Shown one piece after another: positions 44,608 through 53,080 of a DNA stretch of 64,000 bases (positions within the stretch are counted from its first letter, which is position 1; each line of letters opens with the position of its first letter). A program made the position numbers and the translations under genes. The notes under the pieces were generated by a model that was given only the letters and a program-made list of their open reading frames with translations, searched no databases and was not told the DNA's origin. Origin of the DNA: Bacteroidales bacterium (GTDB lineage Bacteria; Bacteroidota; Bacteroidia; Bacteroidales; Bacteroidaceae); NCBI GenBank assembly GCA_004554665.1, contig SFKY01000002.1, forward strand, positions 1-64,000, given 5' to 3'.

Positions 44608-45738
44608 TCAGTTGATAAGATGATAGATACCGCCGGCCAGCGACCTCACCACGCCTTTCATCTCCAGCGAGAACAGGGTAGCCGTAAGCGTGGGGACGGG
44701 CAGGGCTGTCTTGACGGTGAGCAGGTTGATTTGCAGGTCGTTGTTGGCGCGCAGTGCGTCGACCACCCGCTGCTCCTCTGCCGACAGTTGCGGAAACAGT
44801 TGCCGCTCTATGCCGGTTTGCCGGGCTGACAGGCGCTGGCGGTCGTCGTCCCAGCCCATGGCGTGCACGAAGTCGTCGGCATCGGATATGAGAGCAGCTC
44901 CGTTGTCGCGAATCAGGTTGTTGCATCCGCGGCTGCTCTCGGCACCCACAGGACCGGGAAAGGCAAACACGTCGCGTCCATAGCCTTGCGCGATCTCGCA
45001 GGTAATCAGACCGCCTCCCTTGGGCGCGCTCTCCACCAGCAGGGTGGCATCGCAGAGCCCAGCCACGATACGGTTGCGCCGCACAAAATTCATCTTGTCG
45101 GCATTGGTGTTGGTCATAAACTCGGTGAGCAGTCCTCCCTGCCGTGTCATCTCTTCTGCCGTGGCGCGGTGTCGCGGCGGGTACAGGTCGTCCAAGCCGT
45201 GTGCCAGCACGCCCACCGTCTCGTATCCGTTGGCCAACGCTTGCCGATGGGCACAGATGTCGATGCCATAAGCCAGTCCGCTCACCACCAGCACCTGTGG
45301 GCAACGCTGCTTGAGGTCGGTGAGGAAGCGCCGCACGATGTCCTGTCCGTAAGCGGTACAGCGGCGGGTGCCGACTATATTGATGACTTTGGCCTGATTG
45401 AGGTCTGCCGAGCCCTTGTAGTAAAGTACGAGAGGTGCATCTGGGCAATGGCGCAACCGCTCGGGGTAGCGCGGGTCTGCCAGACACAGGGGCGTAACAT
45501 GGTTGGCCATGTCCCATTCGTACTCTATCTGTGCCCGTCGCAGGGGTTCGCTGATGTCGCGGAAAGCCTCTACCAACCGTGGGGAAGCTTCGGGCAGCAC
45601 GTCGCGTATATGGGCATGATGGCTCAGTACCTCCGAGGCAGATCCTAACCGCCTGTAGAGTTCCAGCATGCCCGTCAGGTTGTAGAAACTGATGCGGGTG
45701 AGTGCGATGGAATCGATGATTTCTTGCGTTTCTATCAT
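44608..45738 (-). CDS. dprA: DNA-processing protein DprA
   Basis: Cytoplasmic protein of 376 aa that loads RecA on incoming single-stranded DNA during transformation. An N-terminal HhH/SAM-like region precedes the Rossmann-fold core (INIVGTRRCTAYGQDIVRRF, VVSGLAYGIDICAH, VLAHGLDDLYPPRH, FVRRNRIVAGL, SAPKGGGLITCEIA). The C-terminal winged helix (~310-376) is present. ATG 45738 overlaps the thioesterase stop as ATGA, supporting translational coupling and this start. Confidence 0.95.
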   Translation of the reverse strand: MIETQEIIDSIALTRISFYNLTGMLELYRRLGSASEVLSHHAHIRDVLPEASPRLVEAFRDISEPLRRAQIEYEWDMANHVTPLCLADPRYPERLRHCPDAPLVLYYKGSADLNQAKVINIVGTRRCTAYGQDIVRRFLTDLKQRCPQVLVVSGLAYGIDICAHRQALANGYETVGVLAHGLDDLYPPRHRATAEEMTRQGGLLTEFMTNTNADKMNFVRRNRIVAGLCDATLLVESAPKGGGLITCEIAQGYGRDVFAFPGPVGAESSRGCNNLIRDNGAALISDADDFVHAMGWDDDRQRLSARQTGIERQLFPQLSAEEQRVVDALRANNDLQINLLTVKTALPVPTLTATLFSLEMKGVVRSLAGGIYHLIN

Positions 45739-46154
45739 TCTTCGCTTGGAGTGAGATAGGGGGCAAACGCATGGTCGTAAGCTTCGCTGTGACCTAAACG
45801 GCCATGGATGAGTACAACGAGTTCTACCACACTGCGGAAACAAAGTTTGTCGTCAGCGGCGCGGTAGATGTCTTGGTGAAACACGTATCTGAGCCCTTCC
45901 TTGGCGATGGCCAATCGCGAGATGAAAGTATCGTCGCAGCGCAAGGGCACCTTGTACTGCAGGTTCATCCTGGCCACCACCGCATCGATGCCCTGCTCAT
46001 GCAACTGGGCAAAACTCAGTCCTGTATGTTGCAGGAACAGGTGGCGGGTATGCTCTATATAATGCAGATAGTTGGCATTGTTGACAATACCCTGGATATC
46101 ACACTCGTAGTCTCTCACGTCCATGCGTGTCTCAAAAACGTAGTTGCTCTTCAT
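45735..46154 (-). CDS. hot-dog fold acyl-CoA thioesterase (4HBT/YbgC type)
   Basis: Cytoplasmic thioesterase of 139 aa. The N-terminal segment RDYECDIQGIVNNANYLHYI is the 4-hydroxybenzoyl-CoA thioesterase motif, with the Asp and the glycine loop before the central helix; later strands (MNLQYKVPLRCDD, RSVVELVVLIH) complete one hot-dog domain. Its 4-bp overlap with dprA indicates an operon. The acyl substrate is unknown. Confidence 0.9.
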   Translation of the reverse strand: MKSNYVFETRMDVRDYECDIQGIVNNANYLHYIEHTRHLFLQHTGLSFAQLHEQGIDAVVARMNLQYKVPLRCDDTFISRLAIAKEGLRYVFHQDIYRAADDKLCFRSVVELVVLIHGRLGHSEAYDHAFAPYLTPSEE

Positions 46155-46227
46155 TTATATATATATTTCCTTTCAGTTTAACCGTTTTGTTTCGTATCAG
46201 AGTCGGACGCTGAATGGCACCTCAGAC

Positions 46228-46312
46228 GGACGCACGAACGTGCGTCCCTACACATTCACCCTTTTACCTTTTTACCTTTTTACCTTTCACCCCTCCCCTT
46301 TTTACCTTTAAT
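46228..46312. repeat. GGTAAAA-heptad plus GGACGCAC palindrome repeat, copy 4 (inverted)
   Basis: On the minus strand this reads heptads, then CTACAC complement, then the stem; the stem on the plus strand is ggacgcacgaacgtgcgtcc at 46228-46247. The heptads (ttttacc units) extend from ~46258 to ~46312 and encode the last residues and the stop codon of the DUF2851 gene. Confidence 0.87.
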
Positions 46313-47593
46313 AAACTCGTATCCAAACCGGCATCTCAGGCAGTCCTTACGGTCACAATACTCGGTCTTGAGCTGTATCAGTGCCTGCGAGTCTCCGGCA
46401 TGCGCCACTTTCAGCCCGCACTCCCGCCACATTCTGACGATATGGTTATCCTCGGCGCGCAGTTCTTCGAGCAGGCTGTATGCCCTGTCGCAGAGTGCCT
46501 CTGCCCCCTTGTGCCGGCCATAAGCAAAGAGCATGGGGATGGCGGTATTGATCATCAGCAGATTGAGCGATGCTGCCGACAGCGTCTTGTCGCTCGGCTC
46601 ACAGGGAGCGCCAAATGTGTAGTGATTCTGCCAATAAGGGGTGACCGAAGTGCGCAATGTGTCGGCCAATTCTTTCGCTGACTGGCATGCGAGCACCTGG
46701 CTCAGTCCCGCGCGGCGCTCATAGTAGAGCCGGGCCAACTGCGAAAGCCGTATGTGCGGAAAATTCTGGGGGCGCAACCGCAGGAAGCGCCACTGGTGGC
46801 AGTCGATGGGCTTGAGGCCGAACTTGTGGGCCAGATATTGGTATTCGCGCTGTAACTGCGAGAAGTAACCGTCGGCCAGCGCATCAGCTCTATGGCGCTC
46901 GGGTATGGCTTCGGGTTGCAGCAGACCAGCCTGTCCCATGAAGATGGCTTCTATCTGGAAGAGGTCGTCGCGGTGATGGTCCACAGCATGCAGGGGAATG
47001 GTGGCGGCCCATGCCTCAAAGGCATCGCCGTTGACCCCGAATCCGTAGTTGCGGGCCAGCGTTGAGAAGTAGGCGGCCTCCCACGAACCCTCGCAACGTG
47101 CCAACCGTTCGCCGATGGACTGCGTCTTGCGCTCCAACCGCTCTATCAGCAGCGCACTCAGCCACCCATGCACGGTGAGCGGACTGAGAAGGGGAATCAC
47201 CTGATGGCAAGGCACCCGATGGTCTGTGGCCACCAGTTCTTGATAATGGTCAGTGACCGATTGCGGGACGGGCAGTTCCATCTGTGGGATAGAGTGGCCG
47301 TTGGCCGTCCTTACCTCGGTGTCCACCACTTTGGCCACATGCAGCACCACGTTGTCGTACTTCGGGTCGTGGTCGTGGCCATGACGGTACCAGTCGGATG
47401 CCTGCCCGTGTATCTCCACATTGCCCACCCACAGGGTTTCTCCGATACGTACCTTGGCATTGAAGAAGTCGGGGCCGGCGTGCCGGTTAGGCAGACCCGT
47501 GTCGATCACCTCGACTGGCAGGCCGTCGGTGGTCTTCATCTCGCCCAGCGGAAACAGTTTGTGTTTCCAAACATAGTGTAACAATTCCTCCAT
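46280..47593 (-). CDS. DUF2851 family protein
   Basis: Protein of 437 aa, predicted cytoplasmic, of the Bacteroidetes-wide DUF2851 family of unknown function. Family hallmarks are the opening ELLHYVWKHKLFP, the segment GPDFFNAKVRIGETLWVGNV, EIHGQASDWYRHGHDHDPKY, with several His/Asp that look like a metal or nucleic-acid site, and the C-terminal CDRKDCLRCRFGYEFIK, a Cys cluster (C-x4-C-x2-C). The final KGKKGRGER and the stop codon come from the heptad repeat, so the C-terminus appears altered by repeat invasion. Confidence 0.88.
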   Translation of the reverse strand: MEELLHYVWKHKLFPLGEMKTTDGLPVEVIDTGLPNRHAGPDFFNAKVRIGETLWVGNVEIHGQASDWYRHGHDHDPKYDNVVLHVAKVVDTEVRTANGHSIPQMELPVPQSVTDHYQELVATDHRVPCHQVIPLLSPLTVHGWLSALLIERLERKTQSIGERLARCEGSWEAAYFSTLARNYGFGVNGDAFEAWAATIPLHAVDHHRDDLFQIEAIFMGQAGLLQPEAIPERHRADALADGYFSQLQREYQYLAHKFGLKPIDCHQWRFLRLRPQNFPHIRLSQLARLYYERRAGLSQVLACQSAKELADTLRTSVTPYWQNHYTFGAPCEPSDKTLSAASLNLLMINTAIPMLFAYGRHKGAEALCDRAYSLLEELRAEDNHIVRMWRECGLKVAHAGDSQALIQLKTEYCDRKDCLRCRFGYEFIKGKKGRGER

Positions 47594-47620
47594 GATGCCT
47601 TGGAAAACCTATATAGACTG

Positions 47621-47652
47621 CAAATCTACTAAATTTTTCGGAATGTTTGAAA
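47621..47652 (-). promoter_or_regulatory. promoter of the DUF2851 gene
   Basis: Minus strand: TTTC at 47649-47652, 20-bp spacer, TAGATTTG at 47621-47628 (full -7 match, one mismatch at -33). It lies 28 bp before the ATG. Confidence 0.5.
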
Positions 47653-47702
47653 GAAAAAGAAAAATAAATCGGGCAATCTTCCTCATTCTCGCTTTTTATG
47701 CG

Positions 47703-47853
47703 TACCTTTGCCCTTTGTCAGGCCCTTGTGTTTCAAGAGCTCTGGCCGCAGAGATGCCATTTGTTTGCACTGCGCGAGGGCGATAGACACGCCGTCCCGC
47801 AGGTTGAGGCATGTCTGCCGACGACGGTTCGGTATAAACTATCAAGACGAAAT
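47703..47853 (+). promoter_or_regulatory. dapB promoter and structured ~140-nt leader
   Basis: TACCTTTG at 47703-47710 matches the -7 consensus; no good -33 is seen. The transcript before the dapB ATG would be about 137 nt and can form hairpins at 47740-47753 (ctctg/cagag) and 47785-47816 (agacacgcc with ggcatgtct, one mismatch). I cannot match it to a known riboswitch. Confidence 0.42.
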
Positions 47854-48609
47854 ATGAAATTAGCACTAATCGGTTACGGCAAAATGGGCCACATGATTGA
47901 GGAAATCGCCAAGCAGCGTGGCCACGAGATTGTGAGTATCATAGACATAGACAATCAAGACGACTTCGATTCGCCTGCATTCGCTTCTGCCGATGTGGCC
48001 ATCGAGTTTACCAATCCCACAGCAGCCTACAACAACTATCTGCGCGCCTTCAAGCATGGCGTGAAGGTGGTGAGTGGCAGCACAGGATGGATGAATGAGC
48101 ACAAGGAAGATGTGATGGCGCTGACCAAGGACGGTGCGCATACGCTGTTTTGGGCTTCCAACTTCAGCATTGGCGTGGCCATCTTCTCAGCGGTAAACAA
48201 GTATCTGGCCAAGATTATGAATGGTTTCCCCCAGTATGACGTGCGCATGGAGGAGACTCACCATATCCACAAGTTGGACGCTCCCTCAGGCACTGCCATC
48301 ACGCTGGCCGAGGAACTGATAGACAACTTGGACCGTAAGAACAAGTGGGAGAAGGGCCTGCAGATAGCCCCCGACGGCACGGCGAGCGGCTCCAACGAGG
48401 TCGAGGCCGACAGCTTGGCCATCGAGAGCATCCGCCGCGACGAGGTGCCCGGCATACACAGCATCATCTACGACTCTGAGGCCGACCAGATTACCATTAC
48501 CCACGACGCACACTCACGCCGGGGCTTTGCGCTCGGTGCCGTGCTGGCCGCAGAGTACACTTACAACCACGAAGGACTGCTCACCACATCGGACCTCTTT
48601 AAATTCTAA
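47854..48609 (+). CDS. dapB: 4-hydroxy-tetrahydrodipicolinate reductase
   Basis: Cytoplasmic NAD(P)H-dependent enzyme of 251 aa in the lysine/diaminopimelate pathway, supplying peptidoglycan precursors. The nucleotide-binding loop is GYGKMGHM; the Bacteroidetes-type short form lacks one helix of E. coli DapB. The catalytic region EETHHIHKLDAPSGTA carries the paired His and the Lys. The start at 47854 gives MKLALIGYG directly. lepB follows after 7 bp, so the four genes 47854-51222 form an operon. Confidence 0.95.
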   Translation: MKLALIGYGKMGHMIEEIAKQRGHEIVSIIDIDNQDDFDSPAFASADVAIEFTNPTAAYNNYLRAFKHGVKVVSGSTGWMNEHKEDVMALTKDGAHTLFWASNFSIGVAIFSAVNKYLAKIMNGFPQYDVRMEETHHIHKLDAPSGTAITLAEELIDNLDRKNKWEKGLQIAPDGTASGSNEVEADSLAIESIRRDEVPGIHSIIYDSEADQITITHDAHSRRGFALGAVLAAEYTYNHEGLLTTSDLFKF

Positions 48610-48616
48610 GACCGCC

Positions 48617-50065
48617 ATGATAGACAAGGAAAAAGCCAAACTCAACATGAATGTGCAGTGGATGAAGTTCCTGGGCGTGCTCGTGCTGTACCTGCTCTTC
48701 CTCGTTTGGGTCAAGAGCTGGCTGGGACTCATCGTTGTCCCCTTTATATATGATGTGTATATCACCAAGAAGATACGCTGGCAGTGGTGGAAGGATGCCG
48801 AAGGCCCCGTGCGCTTCGTCATGTCGTGGGTAGACGCGCTGGTCTTTGCACTGGTGGCCGTCTACTTCATCAACCTCTATTTCTTCCAGAACTATGTGAT
48901 ACCGTCAAGCTCGTTGGAGAAGTCGCTCCTCACGGGAGACTACCTGTTTGTGAGCAAGGTGAGCTATGGCCCCCGCATCCCGCAGACCCCGCTTACCATG
49001 CCGCTCACGCAGCATACGTTGCCCGTCTTCAACACCAAGAGTTATATTGAGTGGCCCCACTGGGACTATCGCAGGGTGAAAGGACTGGGCGATGTGCGGC
49101 TCAACGACATTGTGGTCTTCAACTATCCTGCCGGCGACACCATCGTCACCGACATGAAGTGGCAGTCTTCTGACTATTATCTGATGGCCTACTCGTTCGG
49201 CCAGCAGATTTATGAGCAAAACAATGGTGCGCCAGTGGATGTGGCCAACCTCAATCCGCAGGAGCAGCGCGACTATTTTGCCCGTATCTATACCCTCGGC
49301 CGCAACTATATCGCTAACAATCCGAGTGAATATGGCGATATAGACAGCCGGCCTACCGATCGTCGCGAGAACTATGTCAAGCGTTGCGTGGGTCTCCCCG
49401 GGCAGACGCTCCAGATCAAGGACCGCATCGTCTATCTTGACGGAAAACCCAACAAGGAGCCCGAAAACGTGCAGTACACCTATAACCTGAAGTTGAAAAA
49501 GGAAATTCCCGATGAACTGATGAAGCAGCTTGGCATCTCGATGGAAGACCTTGCCAGTCTCAACCAGAATGGTTACCTGCCGCTGACCAAGGCTGCTGTC
49601 AAGGCATTGCAGCAGCGCCGCGACCTGGTGGAGCACTTGTCGCTCAACCGCGAAGCCTATACGGGCGACCTCTATCCCCTCAACGCAGTGACGGGATGGA
49701 CCCGCGACAACTATGGACCGATATGGATTCCCAAGAAAGGGGCTACCCTACAGCTCAACGAGAAGAATATTGCTATCTATGAGCGTCCCATCCGCGTGTA
49801 CGAGGGCAACCAGCTCGACGTGAAGCACGGTCAGATCTATATCAATGGCAAACTGGCCCACAGTTATACCTTCCAGATGGATTATTACTGGATGATGGGA
49901 GACAACCGTCACAATTCGGCCGACTCGCGTTACTGGGGATTTGTGCCCGAAGACCATATCGTGGGCAAACCGCTGTTTGTCTGGTGGAGCTCCGACCCTG
50001 ATCGTCACGGATTTGGCGGCATACGCTGGAACCGGATCTTCAAGTGGGTGGACAATATCAAATAA
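48617..50065 (+). CDS. lepB: signal peptidase I
   Basis: Inner-membrane serine protease of 482 aa that removes signal peptides from exported proteins. Three hydrophobic segments lie in the first ~90 residues, then the catalytic Ser99 in IPSSSLEKSLLTGDYLFV, the general base Lys255 in NYVKRCVGLPGQTL, and box E GDNRHNSADSRYWGFVP. The ~150-residue insert between the Ser and Lys boxes makes it longer than E. coli LepB, as usual in Bacteroidetes. Followed 12 bp later by a degenerate paralogue. Confidence 0.95.
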   Translation: MIDKEKAKLNMNVQWMKFLGVLVLYLLFLVWVKSWLGLIVVPFIYDVYITKKIRWQWWKDAEGPVRFVMSWVDALVFALVAVYFINLYFFQNYVIPSSSLEKSLLTGDYLFVSKVSYGPRIPQTPLTMPLTQHTLPVFNTKSYIEWPHWDYRRVKGLGDVRLNDIVVFNYPAGDTIVTDMKWQSSDYYLMAYSFGQQIYEQNNGAPVDVANLNPQEQRDYFARIYTLGRNYIANNPSEYGDIDSRPTDRRENYVKRCVGLPGQTLQIKDRIVYLDGKPNKEPENVQYTYNLKLKKEIPDELMKQLGISMEDLASLNQNGYLPLTKAAVKALQQRRDLVEHLSLNREAYTGDLYPLNAVTGWTRDNYGPIWIPKKGATLQLNEKNIAIYERPIRVYEGNQLDVKHGQIYINGKLAHSYTFQMDYYWMMGDNRHNSADSRYWGFVPEDHIVGKPLFVWWSSDPDRHGFGGIRWNRIFKWVDNIK

Positions 50066-50077
50066 ACCACATCATTC

Positions 50078-50614
50078 ATGAGGGATGCCGTTAACACCGT
50101 ATTGGCATTGGCCTGCGCAGCAGTGTTCATCCTGCTGGTGCGGGCCTTGGCAGTCACGGTCTACGCCATCCCCGACAATCTCCTTGCCCCCCATCTCGTA
50201 GCAGGAGACAGGGTGCTGGTCAACCGCTGGAGCTATGGGCTCCGTACGGGGGGCGATTCTATCTTCAGATATACCCGTTGGATGAAATCACCCGTCAAAA
50301 AAGGCGATTTCATCGCTTTCAACAGTCCTGCAGACTCCACGCGCCGTATCTCCGCACGCCCCGTGCTCATGGGTCGGGTGGTCGCTGTACCCGGCGATAC
50401 CATCACTGCTTACGGCAAACGATTTGTCATCCCCGACCGTTATCAGATCTGTACATGCAGACCTGTCGCCAGCCACTATCTTGTGGGCACCGACAGCGCG
50501 TCGCACCGGCTTCTCGTGCATGAGCAGCATATCATTGGGCGGGCATTCCTGATACTGTACAACTTCCAAAACAAGCGATTCCATCGGCAACGATGGCTCA
50601 AAACCCTCCCATGA
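50078..50614 (+). CDS. S26-like protein lacking the signal-peptidase catalytic dyad
   Basis: Membrane-anchored protein of 178 aa (one transmembrane segment, ~7-28) with the S26 fold: IPDNLLAPHLVAGDRVLVNR aligns to the Ser box of the LepB just upstream and LMGRVVAVPGDTI to its Lys box. At the catalytic positions Ser99 corresponds to Leu35 and Lys255 to Gly99, and no GDNRxxSxDSR box is present, so it should not be an active SPase I. It is coupled to the next gene by an ATGA overlap. Role unknown; it might assist or regulate LepB. Confidence 0.82.
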   Translation: MRDAVNTVLALACAAVFILLVRALAVTVYAIPDNLLAPHLVAGDRVLVNRWSYGLRTGGDSIFRYTRWMKSPVKKGDFIAFNSPADSTRRISARPVLMGRVVAVPGDTITAYGKRFVIPDRYQICTCRPVASHYLVGTDSASHRLLVHEQHIIGRAFLILYNFQNKRFHRQRWLKTLP

Positions 50615-51222
50615 CCACTGCCATTCTCTCCGCTGCCTATTTCGGTCCCGTACAATGGTATCAGAAACTGAACCGCTACGACCGATGCCTGATAGAGTGT
50701 CACGACCACTATATCAAGCAGACCTATCGCAACCGCTGTACCATCGCCACCACGCAGGGGATGCAGACCCTCTCGGTGCCCATCGAGCGCTACGACGGGC
50801 TCAAGTGCGCCATGCGCGACATACGGGTGAGCGACCACGGCAACTGGCGGCATCTGCACTGGAACGCCTTGATGTCGGCCTACGGCGAGAGTCCTTTTTT
50901 CGAATATTATGCGGACGATATCCGTCCGTTTTTTGAGAAACGGTGGGAGTTCCTGTTCGACTTCAATATGGAGATAACCTTCAAAATGTGCGAACTCATC
51001 GATATCCGTCCCACCATCTCCACCACCGATACCTATGTGGCCGACACAGCCGGCATGCACGATTTTCGCGATGCCATCCGCCCCAAGCATCCGCTGCCGG
51101 ATGAGCAGTTTGTCCCTACGCCTTATTACCAGGTCTACAGGCAGAAACATGGTTTCCTGCCCAATCTGAGTGTCCTCGACCTGCTCTTCAACGAGGGCAA
51201 CGAGGCTGTCTTCTATCTCTAA
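50611..51222 (+). CDS. WbqC-like family protein
   Basis: Protein of 203 aa in the WbqC-like family, found in some O-antigen clusters and of poorly known function. The opening LSAAYFGPVQWYQKLNRYDR, then SVPIERYDGLKCAMRDIRVS and HLHWNALMSAYGESPFFEYY match the family. ATG 50611 overlaps the previous stop (ATGA) and is preferred to an in-frame codon at 50593. It is the last gene of the dapB-lepB operon. Confidence 0.88.
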   Translation: MTTAILSAAYFGPVQWYQKLNRYDRCLIECHDHYIKQTYRNRCTIATTQGMQTLSVPIERYDGLKCAMRDIRVSDHGNWRHLHWNALMSAYGESPFFEYYADDIRPFFEKRWEFLFDFNMEITFKMCELIDIRPTISTTDTYVADTAGMHDFRDAIRPKHPLPDEQFVPTPYYQVYRQKHGFLPNLSVLDLLFNEGNEAVFYL

Positions 51223-51237
51223 TCCCTGCTTGGGCGA

Positions 51238-51262
51238 GGCTTTGTGACTTGTCAACAAAGCC
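51238..51262 (+). terminator. possible terminator of the dapB-lepB operon
   Basis: ggctttgt (51238-51245) pairs with acaaagcc (51255-51262) with an inner gac/gtc pairing; no T-tract follows, so this is a weak call. Confidence 0.35.
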
Positions 51263-51324
51263 AAAAGTTGTGTTAAAGAGCCCAAATTTACGGTTCTTGT
51301 AGAATATAATTCGTATTTTTACCC

Positions 51325-51332
51325 TATATTTG
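51325..51332 (+). promoter_or_regulatory. -7 box of the DUF3332 lipoprotein gene
   Basis: TATATTTG matches TAnnTTTG 24 bp before the ATG. The nearest TTG upstream is 25 bp away, so the -33 element is not convincing. Confidence 0.38.
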
Positions 51333-51355
51333 CAAATAACTAAAATGGTAAAATT

Positions 51356-51904
51356 ATGAAAAAGCATCTGAAACTCACTACATTCCTATTCGCAGGCATG
51401 TTGCTTTGCAGCTCCTGTATCGGCTCTTTCGGCCTTTTCAACAGGGTATTGGATTGGAACAAAGACGTAACAGGCAATAAGTTCCTCAACGAGCTTATCT
51501 TTATCATTATTTCGCCGGCATACGCAGTCTGCGGGACCGCCGACTTGCTCATATTCAACACGGTAGAATTCTGGAGCGGCAGCAATCCGCTGGCCAAGAA
51601 CGTGGGCAAAACCCAGCAGGTGATGGGGCAGGATGGCAAATACTATGCGGTGAAGACCCTCCAAGACGGCTATGAGATTACCAAGCCCGATGGCGAGATG
51701 CTCAAGTTTCTCTATGATAAGGAGACAGACAGCTGGTCGCAGGTGGAAAACGGCCAGACCAAGGAGATTTTCCGCTTCAATGCCGATGGCACCGTCAAGG
51801 CCACACTGCCCACAGGCGAGCAGATGGACGTGACGCTCAATGAGGCCGGCCTCTACAAGGTTCGCACTGCCTTGGGAGACGGCAACTATTGGGCTTGTCG
51901 GTAG
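51356..51904 (+). CDS. DUF3332 family lipoprotein
   Basis: Lipoprotein of 182 aa (LLCSSC, Cys21). The segment GSFGLFNRVLDWNKDVTGNK, then FLNELIFIIISPAYAVCGTA and FNTVEFWSG is the DUF3332 signature, with a hydrophobic helix at ~46-63. The C-terminal half is small beta-repeat sequence (DGYEITKPDGEMLKF, FNADGTVKATLPTGEQ). Function unknown. It is probably a single-gene unit with its own promoter and terminator. Confidence 0.87.
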   Translation: MKKHLKLTTFLFAGMLLCSSCIGSFGLFNRVLDWNKDVTGNKFLNELIFIIISPAYAVCGTADLLIFNTVEFWSGSNPLAKNVGKTQQVMGQDGKYYAVKTLQDGYEITKPDGEMLKFLYDKETDSWSQVENGQTKEIFRFNADGTVKATLPTGEQMDVTLNEAGLYKVRTALGDGNYWACR

Positions 51905-51951
51905 TATCCAGCACCGCACATCGGTGCGGTGAGTATCAATCCCTCAACAGG

Positions 51952-51995
51952 CTTTGCAAGTATGTCCCAACATAGTTGCAAAGTCTGTTTCTTTT
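51952..51995 (+). terminator. terminator after the DUF3332 gene
   Basis: ctttgcaa (51952-51959) pairs with ttgcaaag (51976-51983), extended by tatg/cata, then TCTGTTTCTTTT. A second small GC-rich hairpin (51912-51931, caccgcac/gtgcggtg) precedes it. Confidence 0.55.
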
Positions 51996-52016
51996 GTGTA
52001 TGTCTATGGGGGTTGT

Positions 52017-52063
52017 GCCCTCACCCTATCCCTCGCCCCGTGGGAGAGGGATAGGGTGAGGGC
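52017..52063. repeat. perfect 18-bp inverted repeat between convergent genes
   Basis: gccctcaccctatccctc at 52017-52034 is perfectly inverted at 52046-52063, with an 11-nt loop. The GCCCTCACC core is shared with the hairpin at 40221. It may terminate both the DUF3332 and AraC transcripts. Confidence 0.7.
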
Positions 52064-52180
52064 TCCATTTGGGCACAGAATTGGACAATTGCAAGAATAG
52101 CAAAAGGGCTGAAAGGTGATGGAATCCCATTCCCTGCACTCTGTCAATAAAAATCATTCGGCAGTGGAAGCTGCCGTCCG

Positions 52181-53077
52181 CTAACTGCGTCGGTACTCGG
52201 TGGGGGAGAGACCGGTGTGTTCCTTGAAGAATTTGCCAAGGAAACTTTGGTTAGGGAACTGTAGCGTGCGAGCAATCTCCTTGATGGACATACGCGAGTT
52301 TTTGAGCAGGATGCGTATCTCCATCACCACATAGTTGTCTATCCACTCATTGGGTGTGCGGCGGCTCACTTGGCGCACGCTCTCCGATAGGTATTTGGGA
52401 GTGATACACAGTTGCTGGCTGTACCATCCCACACGCCGCTCGCTGCGGAAATGCTGCTCCACCAAGCGGATGAAATCGCTGAAAAGCAGTTCTGCCCTCG
52501 ACAGCCGCTTGTCGCTGTTCTGCATGATGCGGTAGATGGTGTTGCCGAGATCGTAGATCATAGTGGCGATGGTCATGCGCACCACGTCGCGACGGAAGCG
52601 GTGTGCCGTGTCGTCTATCTTGTTTTTCAGCATGCGGAAGTAGCTCAGGAAGGTATCGGCCTCGTTGCTGTCGAGCATGGAGACGGGATGTGTGCGTGCA
52701 AAGAGGAAAAGCGAGGAAAGTTCGTGTAGTTCCTTGGCGGTCTCGCTATAGAAATCGGGCGAGAGCATGAAGCCGACTCCCTTGAAGTCGGGACTCAGCA
52801 GATAGTTGTCCACCACCTGTCCCGGACTGATAAGGATGACGGTGTGCGGCGTGCATGTGTGCTGCACGGTGTTTACCTCGTGCCGAATTGTGCCCTGCAG
52901 GCATAGCCCCACAAAGATACACCCCATGCGTCTGGGCTCGGTCGGAAACGGCAGCTTGGCCAGTTCCTCGAAGAGGATGATGTCCTCGTCGATGTGGCTT
53001 GCCACACATTTGGTCATTGTGGAGGCGATGGTGATGTCGGAGTAGTCGGTGTTGCTGTTCATCATTATCCTTGTCAT
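52181..53077 (-). CDS. AraC-family transcriptional regulator
   Basis: Cytoplasmic DNA-binding regulator of 298 aa. An N-terminal cupin-like sensing region (~45-170) precedes two helix-turn-helix motifs in the C-terminal ~95 residues (WYSQQLCITPKYLSESVRQV, then SIKEIARTLQFPNQSFLGKF, FKEHTGLSPTEYRR), the AraC/XylS layout. The start is 3 bp after the stop of the preceding rhamnosidase-N-like gene, so it is the last gene of the GH95 operon and may regulate it. Effector unknown. Confidence 0.93.
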   Translation of the reverse strand: MTRIMMNSNTDYSDITIASTMTKCVASHIDEDIILFEELAKLPFPTEPRRMGCIFVGLCLQGTIRHEVNTVQHTCTPHTVILISPGQVVDNYLLSPDFKGVGFMLSPDFYSETAKELHELSSLFLFARTHPVSMLDSNEADTFLSYFRMLKNKIDDTAHRFRRDVVRMTIATMIYDLGNTIYRIMQNSDKRLSRAELLFSDFIRLVEQHFRSERRVGWYSQQLCITPKYLSESVRQVSRRTPNEWIDNYVVMEIRILLKNSRMSIKEIARTLQFPNQSFLGKFFKEHTGLSPTEYRRS

Positions 53078-53080
53078 TGG

